Assembly (NCBI GenBank): GCA_037441775.1
Contig: JBBIRO010000036.1
Location: forward strand, 1-32,706
Source of the DNA: CAMTWB01 sp037441775
GTDB taxonomy: Bacteria > Desulfobacterota > Syntrophia > Syntrophales > CAMTWB01
DNA length: 32,706 nt
Direction: 5' to 3'
Numbering within the stretch: position 1 is the first letter of the stretch; the number at the start of each line of letters is the position of its first letter. The notes beneath the pieces are model-generated. The model made no database searches and was not told the origin of the DNA. It saw only the letters and a program-made list of their open reading frames with translations. Both the position numbers and the translations under genes were made by a program. Positions 25,184 to 32,567 of the stretch are shown here, one piece after another.

Positions 25184-26542
25184 CTAGTTTGCCTTAAAAA
25201 AACGGCCCGTGTTCATAAGATCGGCAGTGTCAAATTCATCCTTTATCCGGCGCATGATGAGCCTGCCGGCGGCGGGCATACCCCAGACATCCAGTTTTTC
25301 CTTAAGCGCAAGGGGGCAGCTCCGCAGCAAGAGATTACCGCCCCGATTAACCGCTTCCGAGGTTAGCCGGCCGATGAGGCTGACGAAAAATTCTCCCTGA
25401 CCGGCAACAGCATCTGCCAGCAAAAGATGACCGTGAATAATACCGTTGCCGGCCTGTCCCGTCCAGGCAAACGCGCTTCCCTGCACGCCGATCATTTGCT
25501 CGTAGAGCGAGGCAAGCTCACTGAACTTAGAAATGGGGACATTAGCCTTAAACGAAAGAACTTCCGGACATGTTTTAGTGATGTTCAAAGACAAATCGCG
25601 ATACGCCGTCCAAAAGGCATCATGGCTGGCGCCTTCCAACAATGTTATTTGTTGAGCACCGGCTTCCGCGGCCATTTTTTTCATCTCTGCTTCCAGGCGC
25701 TCCACCGCTTCGGTAAATCCCTCCAGGGCGATCGCCAGCAAATATGCGTTCGGCAGATCAAGCCCAAGCCCCGTCGCTGCCCGTGGATTAAGCAGCTCAA
25801 CAGTTGCCGGATACAAACTGGAATGGACTATTTTCCGTGCCATTTTTGATGCCTGCGCCGCATCAGAAAAGCTTAGGCATGCGGTGGACTGCTTCTCCGG
25901 CAGGGGCAGAATCTTGAAGGTAACTTCGGATATGACACCGAGAATCCCCATGGAACCGATCATAAGCTTTGTCATGTCGTAACCGGCGACATTTTTCACG
26001 GTTTTACCGCCGGCCGCCACCTGCTTTCCCGTGGGAGAGACAAACTTCAATCCCAGGATGTGGTCTCTTGCCGTACCGTAGAGGAATCTGCGGGGGCCGC
26101 TGTCGTTGGCGGCCACGATCCCACCCACGGTAGAACTGGAGGTGCCGGACGGATCCAGGGGGACAAAAAAACCACCTCCCTCCCGGGCAAGCTTCTCTTG
26201 AAGTCGGGAAAGTACCATACCGCTTTCCACCGAGACGCTCAGGTTAGCTATATCATAATCGACTATGCTATCTAGCCTAGCGGTGCCAATAACCAGGTCT
26301 ACCCGCGGCGGGACATTTCCCATGGCCATCTTGGTTCCACCACCCCAAGGGACCATAACCAGCCCTTGCGAGACACCCAGGGCCACCAGCGCCGACAGTT
26401 CTTCCCGGCTGCCGGGGAAGGCCGCCAGCTGGGGCGTCTTACCGTCTAGCGCGTAGGGCAGGAGCGCCTCCGGCTCGACAAGAAGATTTTCCCTGCCCAC
26501 AATAGCTTCGAGGGAGACTATTAGCTTCTGATGTTCTAACAT
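25184..26542 (-). CDS. glcE: Glycolate/2-hydroxyacid dehydrogenase FAD subunit (GlcE-like)
   Basis: GlcE is the second FAD-binding (PCMH-type) subunit of the three-part glycolate oxidase. The FAD site includes MVPWGGGTKMAMG near residue 63 and VGGIVAANDSGPRRFLYGTARD near 140. The length of 452 residues is longer than the ~350 of Escherichia coli GlcE, owing to a more complete C-terminal half like the GlcD-type oxidases. The ATG at 26542 overlaps the glcD stop (TAG at 26538-26536) by seven bases, a coupled operon. Confidence 0.88.
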   Translation of the reverse strand: MLEHQKLIVSLEAIVGRENLLVEPEALLPYALDGKTPQLAAFPGSREELSALVALGVSQGLVMVPWGGGTKMAMGNVPPRVDLVIGTARLDSIVDYDIANLSVSVESGMVLSRLQEKLAREGGGFFVPLDPSGTSSSTVGGIVAANDSGPRRFLYGTARDHILGLKFVSPTGKQVAAGGKTVKNVAGYDMTKLMIGSMGILGVISEVTFKILPLPEKQSTACLSFSDAAQASKMARKIVHSSLYPATVELLNPRAATGLGLDLPNAYLLAIALEGFTEAVERLEAEMKKMAAEAGAQQITLLEGASHDAFWTAYRDLSLNITKTCPEVLSFKANVPISKFSELASLYEQMIGVQGSAFAWTGQAGNGIIHGHLLLADAVAGQGEFFVSLIGRLTSEAVNRGGNLLLRSCPLALKEKLDVWGMPAAGRLIMRRIKDEFDTADLMNTGRFFKAN

Positions 26543-27942
26543 GCTGAATTCCTTTCGACAAAGCTTTCCGGAGGCAGCAGTTTTCCCGGGTTGAATATAT
26601 TATCGGGATCGAAGGCCTTTTTTACCCTGCCCATCGCCCGAAGATCTTCCTTGGTGAAAATTAGCTCCATGCCGCCCAGCTTCTCCACGCCGACTCCATG
26701 TTCGCCGCTTATTGTTCCCCCCATGTCAGCGCAAAGTTTCATGATTTCACCCGCCGCCCGGTGAACTCTCTCCAATTCATCCTTGTCCCGCTCATCGAAT
26801 AGTATCAGCGGGTGGAGATTGCCGTCGCCCGCGTGAAACACATTGGCGATGGGAAGTCGGTATTTTTCCCCAATGGCGATAACCTGCTTTAAGGTTTCCG
26901 GAAGCCTGGTTCGGGGCACAGTGCCGTCGTTGACCAGGTAATTGGGGCGCAGTCTTCCGACCGCCCCAAAGGCGCCCTTTCTGCCGGCCCAGATCTTCAT
27001 GCGCTCGGCCTCGCTCTTAGCTACCCGGACCTCCCGCACTTTGTGATTGCGGCAGACAGTGCTGATCAGCTCTACCTGGCGATCCAGGCCGTCTTTCAAA
27101 CCATCCACTTCAATGAGAAGAATGGCCGCCGCATCCATAGGAAAACCGACTCCATAGGCCTGCTCGACCGCCTTAATGGTCAAATTGTCCATCATTTCCA
27201 GGGTGGTGGGAATGATTCCCGCGGCAATAATTGCGGAGACGGTATTGGCCCCATCCTCGATCGTATCGTAAATTGCCAAGAGTGTTTTAACCGCCTCGGT
27301 CTTGGGTACCATCCGCAGTATCAGCTTGGTCGCAATGGCCAGAGTTCCCTCGGATCCGACCAGAATGCCGGTCAAGTCAAAACCGGGGCAATCATGCGCC
27401 TTGCCGCCCACCTCGATTACTTCGCCATTGGCAAGCACGACCTCCATCCCCAGTAAATGATTGCTGGTAACCCCGTACTTGAAGCAATGGGGTCCGCCGG
27501 AATTTTCCGCCATGTTGCCGCCGATGGTGGTAGCCTTTTCGCTCGCCGGGTCCGGCTGGTAGAGGTAGCCATGCTTGCCGATGGCATTTTTTATATCCAA
27601 AGTAATGGCCCCCGGCTCGACCACCACCCGCTGGTTTTCCACGTCAATCTCCAAAATCCTGTTCATCCGGGGGAAGTGCAGGACGATCCCACCCTTGATC
27701 GGCACACTGCCCGCGCTGAGATTGGTGCCAGCTCCCCGGGCGACGACGGGAATCCGGTTTTCATGGGCATAGCGAACGACCCTGGAAACATCCTCCGTAG
27801 ATGAGGGCAGGACTACACAGTCCGGTTTCGCTTTGATTAGCGAGGCATCGTAGTTATAGAGATTCAGTTGCATCTCCGAGGATAAAACGTTCTCTTTGCC
27901 CACGATGGACTTCATGTCCTGGATAATCCTTGCCCGTTCCAT
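26536..27942 (-). CDS. glcD: Glycolate/2-hydroxyacid dehydrogenase catalytic FAD subunit (GlcD-like)
   Basis: GlcD oxidises a 2-hydroxyacid such as glycolate (to glyoxylate) or D-lactate (to pyruvate). FAD-binding stretches are VVARGAGTNLSAGSVPI near residue 59 and GGNMAENSGGPHCFKYGVTSNHLLG near 140; the FAD-linked oxidase C-terminal domain ends in EHGVGVEKLGGM and NIFNPGK. The length is 468 residues. AAGGAG lies nine bases before the ATG. The first gene of the glcDEF operon, and it starts about 50 bases after the terminator of the malyl-CoA genes. Glycolate is favoured by that neighbour; D-lactate is an alternative. Confidence 0.9.
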   Translation of the reverse strand: MERARIIQDMKSIVGKENVLSSEMQLNLYNYDASLIKAKPDCVVLPSSTEDVSRVVRYAHENRIPVVARGAGTNLSAGSVPIKGGIVLHFPRMNRILEIDVENQRVVVEPGAITLDIKNAIGKHGYLYQPDPASEKATTIGGNMAENSGGPHCFKYGVTSNHLLGMEVVLANGEVIEVGGKAHDCPGFDLTGILVGSEGTLAIATKLILRMVPKTEAVKTLLAIYDTIEDGANTVSAIIAAGIIPTTLEMMDNLTIKAVEQAYGVGFPMDAAAILLIEVDGLKDGLDRQVELISTVCRNHKVREVRVAKSEAERMKIWAGRKGAFGAVGRLRPNYLVNDGTVPRTRLPETLKQVIAIGEKYRLPIANVFHAGDGNLHPLILFDERDKDELERVHRAAGEIMKLCADMGGTISGEHGVGVEKLGGMELIFTKEDLRAMGRVKKAFDPDNIFNPGKLLPPESFVERNSAC

Positions 27943-27990
27943 GCAGCAACTCCTTCTTCCCTTGATTAAGATGCCTGGCTGTTGGCTGGT

Positions 27991-28022
27991 AAAAGACGCC
28001 GTCCGATTTGAACGGCGTCTTT
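27991..28022 (-). terminator. Terminator at the end of the malyl-CoA operon
   Basis: Reading the minus strand, AGACGCCGT (28020-28012) pairs with ACGGCGTCT (28002-27994) across a nine-base loop and is followed by TTTT. It lies 28 bases after the end of the CitE-like gene and before glcD. It also has a T-rich plus-strand exit, but no plus-strand gene ends here. Confidence 0.85.
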
Positions 28023-28047
28023 CTGTATCACCCCTGGTCTTTCTGAA

Positions 28048-28941
28048 TCAGCCCTGTCGCTTGCCTGCCATCGCGGAAATCTCTTTCATCGTCTGGATGA
28101 TCTGGCGCGCATTCTCATAAACCGGCGTATCCACCATCTTACCCTTATAGGCCACGGCGGCGGCTCCCTTGGCCAGGCCCTCTTCCTCAAAAACCTTCAC
28201 CACACCTGTGGCCCACTCCATATCGGCCTCAGACGGCATGTAGAGGCGGTTGGAAGGCTCAACCTGAGAAGGATGTATCAGCATCCGGCCCTCGTAACCC
28301 ATTTGGCGCCCTTCCAGGGTACTCTTTTCGAAGGCCTCCACATTCGCGTAATCCACAAAGGGACAGTCAATGGCCACACAACCGGCGGCGCGGGCGGCAA
28401 CGGCGGTATAATAGCGGGCGTAAAGCTGTTCCACGCCTTCAGAGGTAAGTTTCACCCGCATGTCCTTGGTGAAATCCACGGCGCCGAAGATCAGGGAGTT
28501 GACCCTCTTGCTCGCTGAGGCGGAAGCATAGGCGTTGATCACGCCCTTGGCGGTCTCGATTAAAAGCTGGATCGCTATACTGCCCACTTCCAGACCGCGG
28601 CGGCGCTCCAGTTCTTCGAGCTTCCAATCCAGGCGAATTACGTTGTCCGGGTGCCCACACTTAGCCAGGCAGACTCCGTTTAGTCCTTCATGAACGATTG
28701 CCTCCAGATCGTCGTTGGTCATCAGGGTCTCCCAGTTGTTTATCCGGACATAAACCCGTGAACCGCCGGTTGCGGCAAACTTCAAGTTTTCCCGCACAAT
28801 CTCGCGGGCGCGCGGCTTTTCCGCCGGGGCTACTGAATCCTCCAGATCGAGGGTGATGACATCCGCCGGAATCGACGGAGCCTTGGAAACCATCTTGTCA
28901 TTGCTTCCAGGAATGTAAAATACGGACCTCATTACTGCCAT
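28048..28941 (-). CDS. CitE/malyl-CoA-lyase-like aldolase (HpcH/HpaI family)
   Basis: A TIM-barrel aldolase that cleaves or forms a carbon bond next to a CoA thioester. In this context the likely reaction is glyoxylate + acetyl-CoA to malyl-CoA. Motifs are LDLEDSVAP (residues 31-39), the substrate Arg R66 in YVRINN, the Mg ligand pair E129 (IETA) and D156 (GAVDFTKD). The length of 297 residues fits free CitE-like and malyl/citramalyl-CoA lyases. It lacks the citrate-lyase acyl-carrier partners (CitD, CitF) nearby, which argues against citrate lyase. GAAAGGAG is upstream. Citramalyl-CoA is an alternative substrate. Last gene of the ligase operon. Confidence 0.85.
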   Translation of the reverse strand: MAVMRSVFYIPGSNDKMVSKAPSIPADVITLDLEDSVAPAEKPRAREIVRENLKFAATGGSRVYVRINNWETLMTNDDLEAIVHEGLNGVCLAKCGHPDNVIRLDWKLEELERRRGLEVGSIAIQLLIETAKGVINAYASASASKRVNSLIFGAVDFTKDMRVKLTSEGVEQLYARYYTAVAARAAGCVAIDCPFVDYANVEAFEKSTLEGRQMGYEGRMLIHPSQVEPSNRLYMPSEADMEWATGVVKVFEEEGLAKGAAAVAYKGKMVDTPVYENARQIIQTMKEISAMAGKRQG

Positions 28942-28983
28942 GATAATTCTCCTTTCTTTGTGAATAATGACGACTTCGTCAGA

Positions 28984-29898
28984 TTATTTTACCCTCAATA
29001 TCCCTCGGGCCTTGAATTCGTTCAGTCTGGCCGGAATCTCATTGGGGTTGTCCACCACGATGATGCCCGCATCCCTGAGCCGTGTAATCTTATCCTGACT
29101 GGAACCGCTGCCGCGTTCAACGATAGCGCTGGCATGGGAAAATTTCATTCCCGCGGGCGCCCACGCGCCGGAGACATATATGATAATCGGCTTGGTGAAC
29201 TTCCCCGACTTGACCAGCTGCGCCGCCTCTTCCTCATGCGAACCGCCCATCTCGCCGAAAATAGCCATTACATCCGTATCTGGATCTTCCTGAAACAACG
29301 GCAGAACATCAGAGAAGGACATACCGGTTACCGGCTCTGTTCCCACATGCAGGACCGTGCTTACACCAAATCCCGCCCTGGCGATCACGTAAGGCAGGGT
29401 ACCCGACTGCCCGCCGCTGCGGGAGATAACCCCCACATGGCCCGGCACAAAATGCCTGTTTGCAAATTCCACCGAACCGCCAAGCCACCCTAAAGCGCCG
29501 ATGCCCGGCGAGTTTAATCCGATGGAACCTGGCCCCAAAAGCATCGCGCCCTTCTTTCTGCCATAGGCCACCATCTCCAGAATATCGTAGAGGGGAACGC
29601 GCTCGACCGGCATTACGAGCCACTTAATATCCGCGTCCAGCGCCTCGAATACGGCGTCCTTCAAACCCGTTCCCGGAATGAAGGTGACGGATACATCGAA
29701 CAGCCCGTGATTTTTCACTGCGTCCTTTACCGTATTGTACACGGGAATCCCGTCAACTTCTTCCCCGCCCCGGCCCGGAGTGACGCCGGCGACCACGTTT
29801 GTCCCCAGGCGCCGCATGAACTTCGCCCGCATCGACCCTTCCCGGCCGGTGATCCCCTGAACCACCACTTTCGTTGTTTTTGTCAACAAGATAGCCAT
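28984..29898 (-). CDS. SucD/MtkB-like CoA-ligase alpha subunit
   Basis: The alpha subunit of a succinyl-CoA-synthetase-like enzyme, here most likely malate--CoA ligase. The CoA-binding Rossmann part is VQGITGREGSMRAKFM (residues 13-28). The phosphorylated histidine of the family is H255 in MKFSHASAIV, preceded by EMGGSHEEEA (E216). The product has 304 residues, about normal for SucD (~290). A purine-rich AGGAAGGTGG site precedes the ATG. It is separated from the beta subunit by a ferredoxin gene, which is not usual for SucCD. Substrate is inferred from the adjacent malyl-CoA-lyase-like gene. Confidence 0.87.
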   Translation of the reverse strand: MAILLTKTTKVVVQGITGREGSMRAKFMRRLGTNVVAGVTPGRGGEEVDGIPVYNTVKDAVKNHGLFDVSVTFIPGTGLKDAVFEALDADIKWLVMPVERVPLYDILEMVAYGRKKGAMLLGPGSIGLNSPGIGALGWLGGSVEFANRHFVPGHVGVISRSGGQSGTLPYVIARAGFGVSTVLHVGTEPVTGMSFSDVLPLFQEDPDTDVMAIFGEMGGSHEEEAAQLVKSGKFTKPIIIYVSGAWAPAGMKFSHASAIVERGSGSSQDKITRLRDAGIIVVDNPNEIPARLNEFKARGILRVK

Positions 29899-29918
29899 AT
29901 TGTCACCACCTTCCTGGT

Positions 29919-30194
29919 TTAAGCTGTTCCGTGTTTTTTTCGGTATTCATCCAGCCCCGGAATGGGCGCATCGATCTTGATCGCACCCTTACCCCGGAAC
30001 CAGCATTCATATTCGCAAGCCAGGCATTCAGTCCCCAGCCGCTTGGCATCTCCTTCAACCGATGGCTTGCCGTCCTTCAGAACCAAAATGCCCCGGGCAT
30101 AGGTCTTACAGGCCGCGATACAGGCCTTGGATTCGCATTCCTGACACTTGCCATCATCGATGACGACCTTGATTGTCTGTTCCTGAAATTCCAT
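29919..30194 (-). CDS. FixX-like seven-cysteine ferredoxin inserted between ligase subunits
   Basis: A 91-residue ferredoxin whose pattern (DDGKCQECESKACIAACKTY then ECLACEYECWFRGKG) resembles FixX, the ferredoxin partner of the FixABC electron-transferring flavoproteins. It has seven Cys: C17, C20, C25, C29, C57, C60 and C64. Seven could hold one [4Fe-4S] and one [3Fe-4S] cluster. GGAGG precedes the start. It lies 11 bases after the beta-ligase gene and 20 before the alpha-ligase gene, so is cotranscribed. A ferredoxin is not part of any known succinyl-CoA synthetase. It may serve the neighbouring dehydrogenase or give redox control. Confidence 0.85.
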   Translation of the reverse strand: MEFQEQTIKVVIDDGKCQECESKACIAACKTYARGILVLKDGKPSVEGDAKRLGTECLACEYECWFRGKGAIKIDAPIPGLDEYRKKHGTA

Positions 30195-30205
30195 GGGTGG
30201 CCTCC

Positions 30206-31459
30206 TTACCCTTTTCTTTCATTCTTATATTCGAGAATCATTTCCTTCATCTCTGCCGCAAGCCCCAGGGTATCGTAAACGCGGTCACCGCCGTAAATCC
30301 GGATCCGGGCGTTGAGATCCCTCGTCCCTTCCTTCAGGATTTCCAGCGACTCTTTCTCTTTGTTGCCAGCCAGCAGGAGCAGCACGGGAAATCCCGGACG
30401 CTTAGGCAATTCCTCTCGCAGAGCCTTTACAACACCGTGAGCATGATGCCACTGTTCTTGGTTGGCCGCCATGAAGCCGCCCAGCATGTAGCCATCAATC
30501 CCCGGCTGAGAGAAGACGAGCTTGGCCGCACGATAGACCTTGGAGGCGGGGGGATTACCGCTCGTATCGGCAAAGTCGGGCACTCGGAGTCCCTGTTTGT
30601 TGAGGCCGTCGACACCGAGCATCGCACCGCCGCCACCCATGCCGTGGTAACCGATCGTCCCAAAGCATTCGCCCGAAATCTGATTGTCCATCTCCGCAAA
30701 ATAGCAGGTTCCCCGAAGGTCCTTCTCCTCGACCCACCAGGCTATCTTGTCCAGTTCCGTGGGCGGTGTGCCTGACTCGCGGGCCACGGCAATCCCCAGT
30801 TCGGGATGGCGAATGGCGGAGGAGTCGTCGATGGAAATTCGGCAGTCGCCGGCCAGGACCTTTCCGTCCTTAGTAACAACCAGGGGGTTGATCTCGATCA
30901 GGCGTGCGCCGTAATTCTTGAAGGTGTCGTAGAGGCCGACGATCTGCCTGGCCACCGGTACTATGTAGGCGCTGGGGACCTTCATCTTGTTGGCAAGGTT
31001 GAGGGCGTCATAAATCTTGAAGCCGCGGATGACGTCCACGTTCATCATGGCGATCTTGTCGGCCGGGACCGACTCTATGTCCATGCCGCCTTCAGTGGAG
31101 AACATCACCACGGGGCAGCGCGCATCCGCCTGGGCGTTGACGATGATTCCCGCATAGTACTCCTTATCGATAGCCAGCTTTTCTTCGACCAGAACCTTTT
31201 CTACATAAAGGCCCTTAATCGTCATGCCCAGCAAAGCAGCGGCTGCTTTCTCGGCCTCTTCCGGGCTGTCCGCAAATTTCACACCTCCCGCCTTGCCGCG
31301 TCCTCCCGCCCAGATCTGTACCTTAATCACCACCGGCTTGCCAATCTTCTCGGCAATTTTTCTGGCCTCTTCCGGCGTCGAAGCTACCCCCCCCTGGGGA
31401 ACCGGCATCTTGGCAATCTTAAATAATTCCTTACCCTCGTACTCATGTAAGCGAGCCAT
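30206..31459 (-). CDS. SucC/MtkA-like CoA-ligase beta subunit
   Basis: An ATP-grasp beta subunit that pairs with the SucD-like gene. N-terminus HEYEGKELFKIAKMPVPQGG is the ATP-grasp SucC opening; VIKVQIWAGGRGKAGGVKF follows near residue 46, and RLIEINPLVV near 204. The C-terminal CoA-ligase half is divergent: where SucC has the usual nucleotide-specificity and glycine-rich region, this has YHGMGGGGAM, FADTSGNPPASK and FMAANQEQWHHAHGVV. The product has 417 residues. I chose the ATG at 31459 because AGGAGGTGG lies just upstream; an upstream extension is possible but unsupported. First gene of the four-gene operon. Confidence 0.87.
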   Translation of the reverse strand: MARLHEYEGKELFKIAKMPVPQGGVASTPEEARKIAEKIGKPVVIKVQIWAGGRGKAGGVKFADSPEEAEKAAAALLGMTIKGLYVEKVLVEEKLAIDKEYYAGIIVNAQADARCPVVMFSTEGGMDIESVPADKIAMMNVDVIRGFKIYDALNLANKMKVPSAYIVPVARQIVGLYDTFKNYGARLIEINPLVVTKDGKVLAGDCRISIDDSSAIRHPELGIAVARESGTPPTELDKIAWWVEEKDLRGTCYFAEMDNQISGECFGTIGYHGMGGGGAMLGVDGLNKQGLRVPDFADTSGNPPASKVYRAAKLVFSQPGIDGYMLGGFMAANQEQWHHAHGVVKALREELPKRPGFPVLLLLAGNKEKESLEILKEGTRDLNARIRIYGGDRVYDTLGLAAEMKEMILEYKNERKG

Positions 31460-31734
31460 GGCCACCTCCTGATAAAATATAGAAAAATAACCCTTCAGCA
31501 GTCCCCTGACAATGCTCCACAACTGGAACCCGGAACTGAAAAATCCAACTCCTCTAAAGAGGTATAGGACATTTGCACAGCATAACCCGTGCCAGCGAAT
31601 GAAACAGCAGGGTTCCGTAAAACATTATTTTGATGATGCTGTAATAATACAGAAGACTATCGGGCACATAATTGACAAAATCATATTTCCGGCCATGTTA
31701 GAATATTGCCGGCTTCGTGAGGAGTCCGGATTCC

Positions 31735-31748
31735 CCCTCCCGGGAGGG
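31735..31748. repeat. Perfect 14-bp palindrome CCCTCCCGGGAGGG
   Basis: CCCTCCC at 31735-31741 is the exact reverse complement of GGGAGGG at 31742-31748 with no spacer. A pyrimidine-rich stretch resembling common dispersed repeats (ACCTCACCCCACCCCT at 31800-31815) follows 50 bases on. The pair is best explained as a decayed dispersed intergenic repeat, but no second copy is in this window. Confidence 0.4.
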
Positions 31749-31991
31749 AATAAAGGGGAGTTAACGATAAATAAGGCAATAACGGCAATTGTCACTATCA
31801 CCTCACCCCACCCCTCTCACCTCAAGGGAGAAGAAGGTTTTTTCTAGCTTTTGCTGATACAATAATGAACCGCCGCCCGGTAGCCGCCGGCCTTTCTGCC
31901 CCTTGTCCCCCTTGGCAATAGGCTAAACCGCTACTTTTTACGAGTCCATTATTCATTGCCCTCCATCGAAAAGCTGTGGTTATGTTTATAT

Positions 31992-32026
31992 GTGCCCTAT
32001 ATGCACGTGGCGTGCTGCATGGGCAC
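31992..32026. repeat. Compound hairpin GTGCCC...GCACG-TGG-CGTGC...GGGCAC
   Basis: An outer 6-bp stem, GTGCCC (31992-31997) with GGGCAC (32021-32026), encloses a perfect GCACG/CGTGC stem (32003-32007 and 32011-32015) with a three-base loop. No T-run follows on either strand. It lies about 75 bases downstream of the fur stop. It may be a structured RNA end or a protein site; nothing decides this. Confidence 0.35.
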
Positions 32027-32099
32027 GTAGAACAGCCCTAATGGTAAAAGTCAGCACACACATCATGGCGTTGTTGAGCAGGTAAGATTACAAAAGGGA

Positions 32100-32537
32100 T
32101 TACTCCCCCCGGCACTCCCGGCATGTTCCGTAAAGGTAAAGCTCGTGATTCGCAAGCGAGAAGCGGTACTTTTCGGCCAGCGCATTCTGAAGTGTCTCTA
32201 TCGCCGGGTCAACTACTTCCATGGTTTTGCCGCAGGAAGTGCAGATAAAATGGTCATGGTGCTCATGGCCAAACTCGTGTTCATACCGCCTGGTGCCGTC
32301 ACCGAAATCAACCTCGCGGGCCAACCCCGCGTCACACAACAGTTTCAGCACCCGGTAAACCGTTGCCTGGCCTACCGTACGGTCGCGCTTTTTGACGACG
32401 TAATATAGTTCTTCCGCCGAAATATGCGACTCGCGGCCCAAAAACTCATCAAGAATCAGCTCGCGCTGAGACGTATCACGCAAACCCCTCGCGGCCAGGA
32501 AATCGGCAAATATTTTTCTTTCAGTCTGTCCCTTCAT
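32100..32537 (-). CDS. fur: Fur-family metal-responsive transcription regulator
   Basis: A 145-residue Fur protein. The winged helix is residues about 10-85, with a recognition-helix stretch TVGQATVYRVLKLL near 54-67. Metal site residues include HEHHDHF near 91-97. The structural zinc pairs are C99-x2-C102 (FICTSCGK) and C139-x2-C142 (GTCRECRGE), both intact. A Fur box lies 12 bases upstream of the start, so it probably represses itself when metal is replete. Fur or PerR cannot be told apart by sequence here, but the Fur-type box favours Fur. It is the last gene in the window. Confidence 0.9.
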   Translation of the reverse strand: MKGQTERKIFADFLAARGLRDTSQRELILDEFLGRESHISAEELYYVVKKRDRTVGQATVYRVLKLLCDAGLAREVDFGDGTRRYEHEFGHEHHDHFICTSCGKTMEVVDPAIETLQNALAEKYRFSLANHELYLYGTCRECRGE

Positions 32538-32548
32538 TTCTTTCGCTT

Positions 32549-32567
32549 GATAATGATTTTCATTTTG
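32549..32567. promoter_or_regulatory. Fur box upstream of fur
   Basis: GATAATGATTTTCATTTTG on the plus strand matches the 19-bp consensus GATAATGATAATCATTATC at 15 or so of 19 positions. It starts 12 bases from the fur start codon, a place where Fur would block its own promoter or early transcript. The divergent gene, if any, lies outside the window. Confidence 0.75.

Larger units (their letters stand above)
31460..32099. other. 640-base gene-free region between the malyl-CoA operon and fur
   Basis: No credible gene is visible here. The region should hold the promoter of the ligase operon on the minus strand; TATATT near 31476 is a candidate -10 but has no good -35 and would leave a very short leader. 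It contains a perfect palindrome at 31735-31748, a pyrimidine-rich stretch at 31800-31836 resembling the CCTCACCCC-type dispersed repeats of many genomes, and a compound hairpin at 31992-32026. A 111-codon plus-strand frame at 31512-31847 runs through these repeats and has low-complexity content, so I do not call it. Confidence 0.5.

Noticed and set aside
28048..28941. Citrate lyase beta subunit (CitE of the CitDEF complex)
   Set aside because: No CitD or CitF is nearby and the partner is a CoA ligase, so a free malyl- or citramalyl-CoA lyase is more likely.
30173..30775. 200-codon plus-strand frame antisense to the ligase beta gene
   Set aside because: Shadow of a well-supported gene on the other strand; no ribosome site or recognisable domain.
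31512..31847. 111-codon plus-strand frame in the intergenic region
   Set aside because: Runs through a palindrome and a repeat-like pyrimidine tract, has no ribosome site and no recognisable family.
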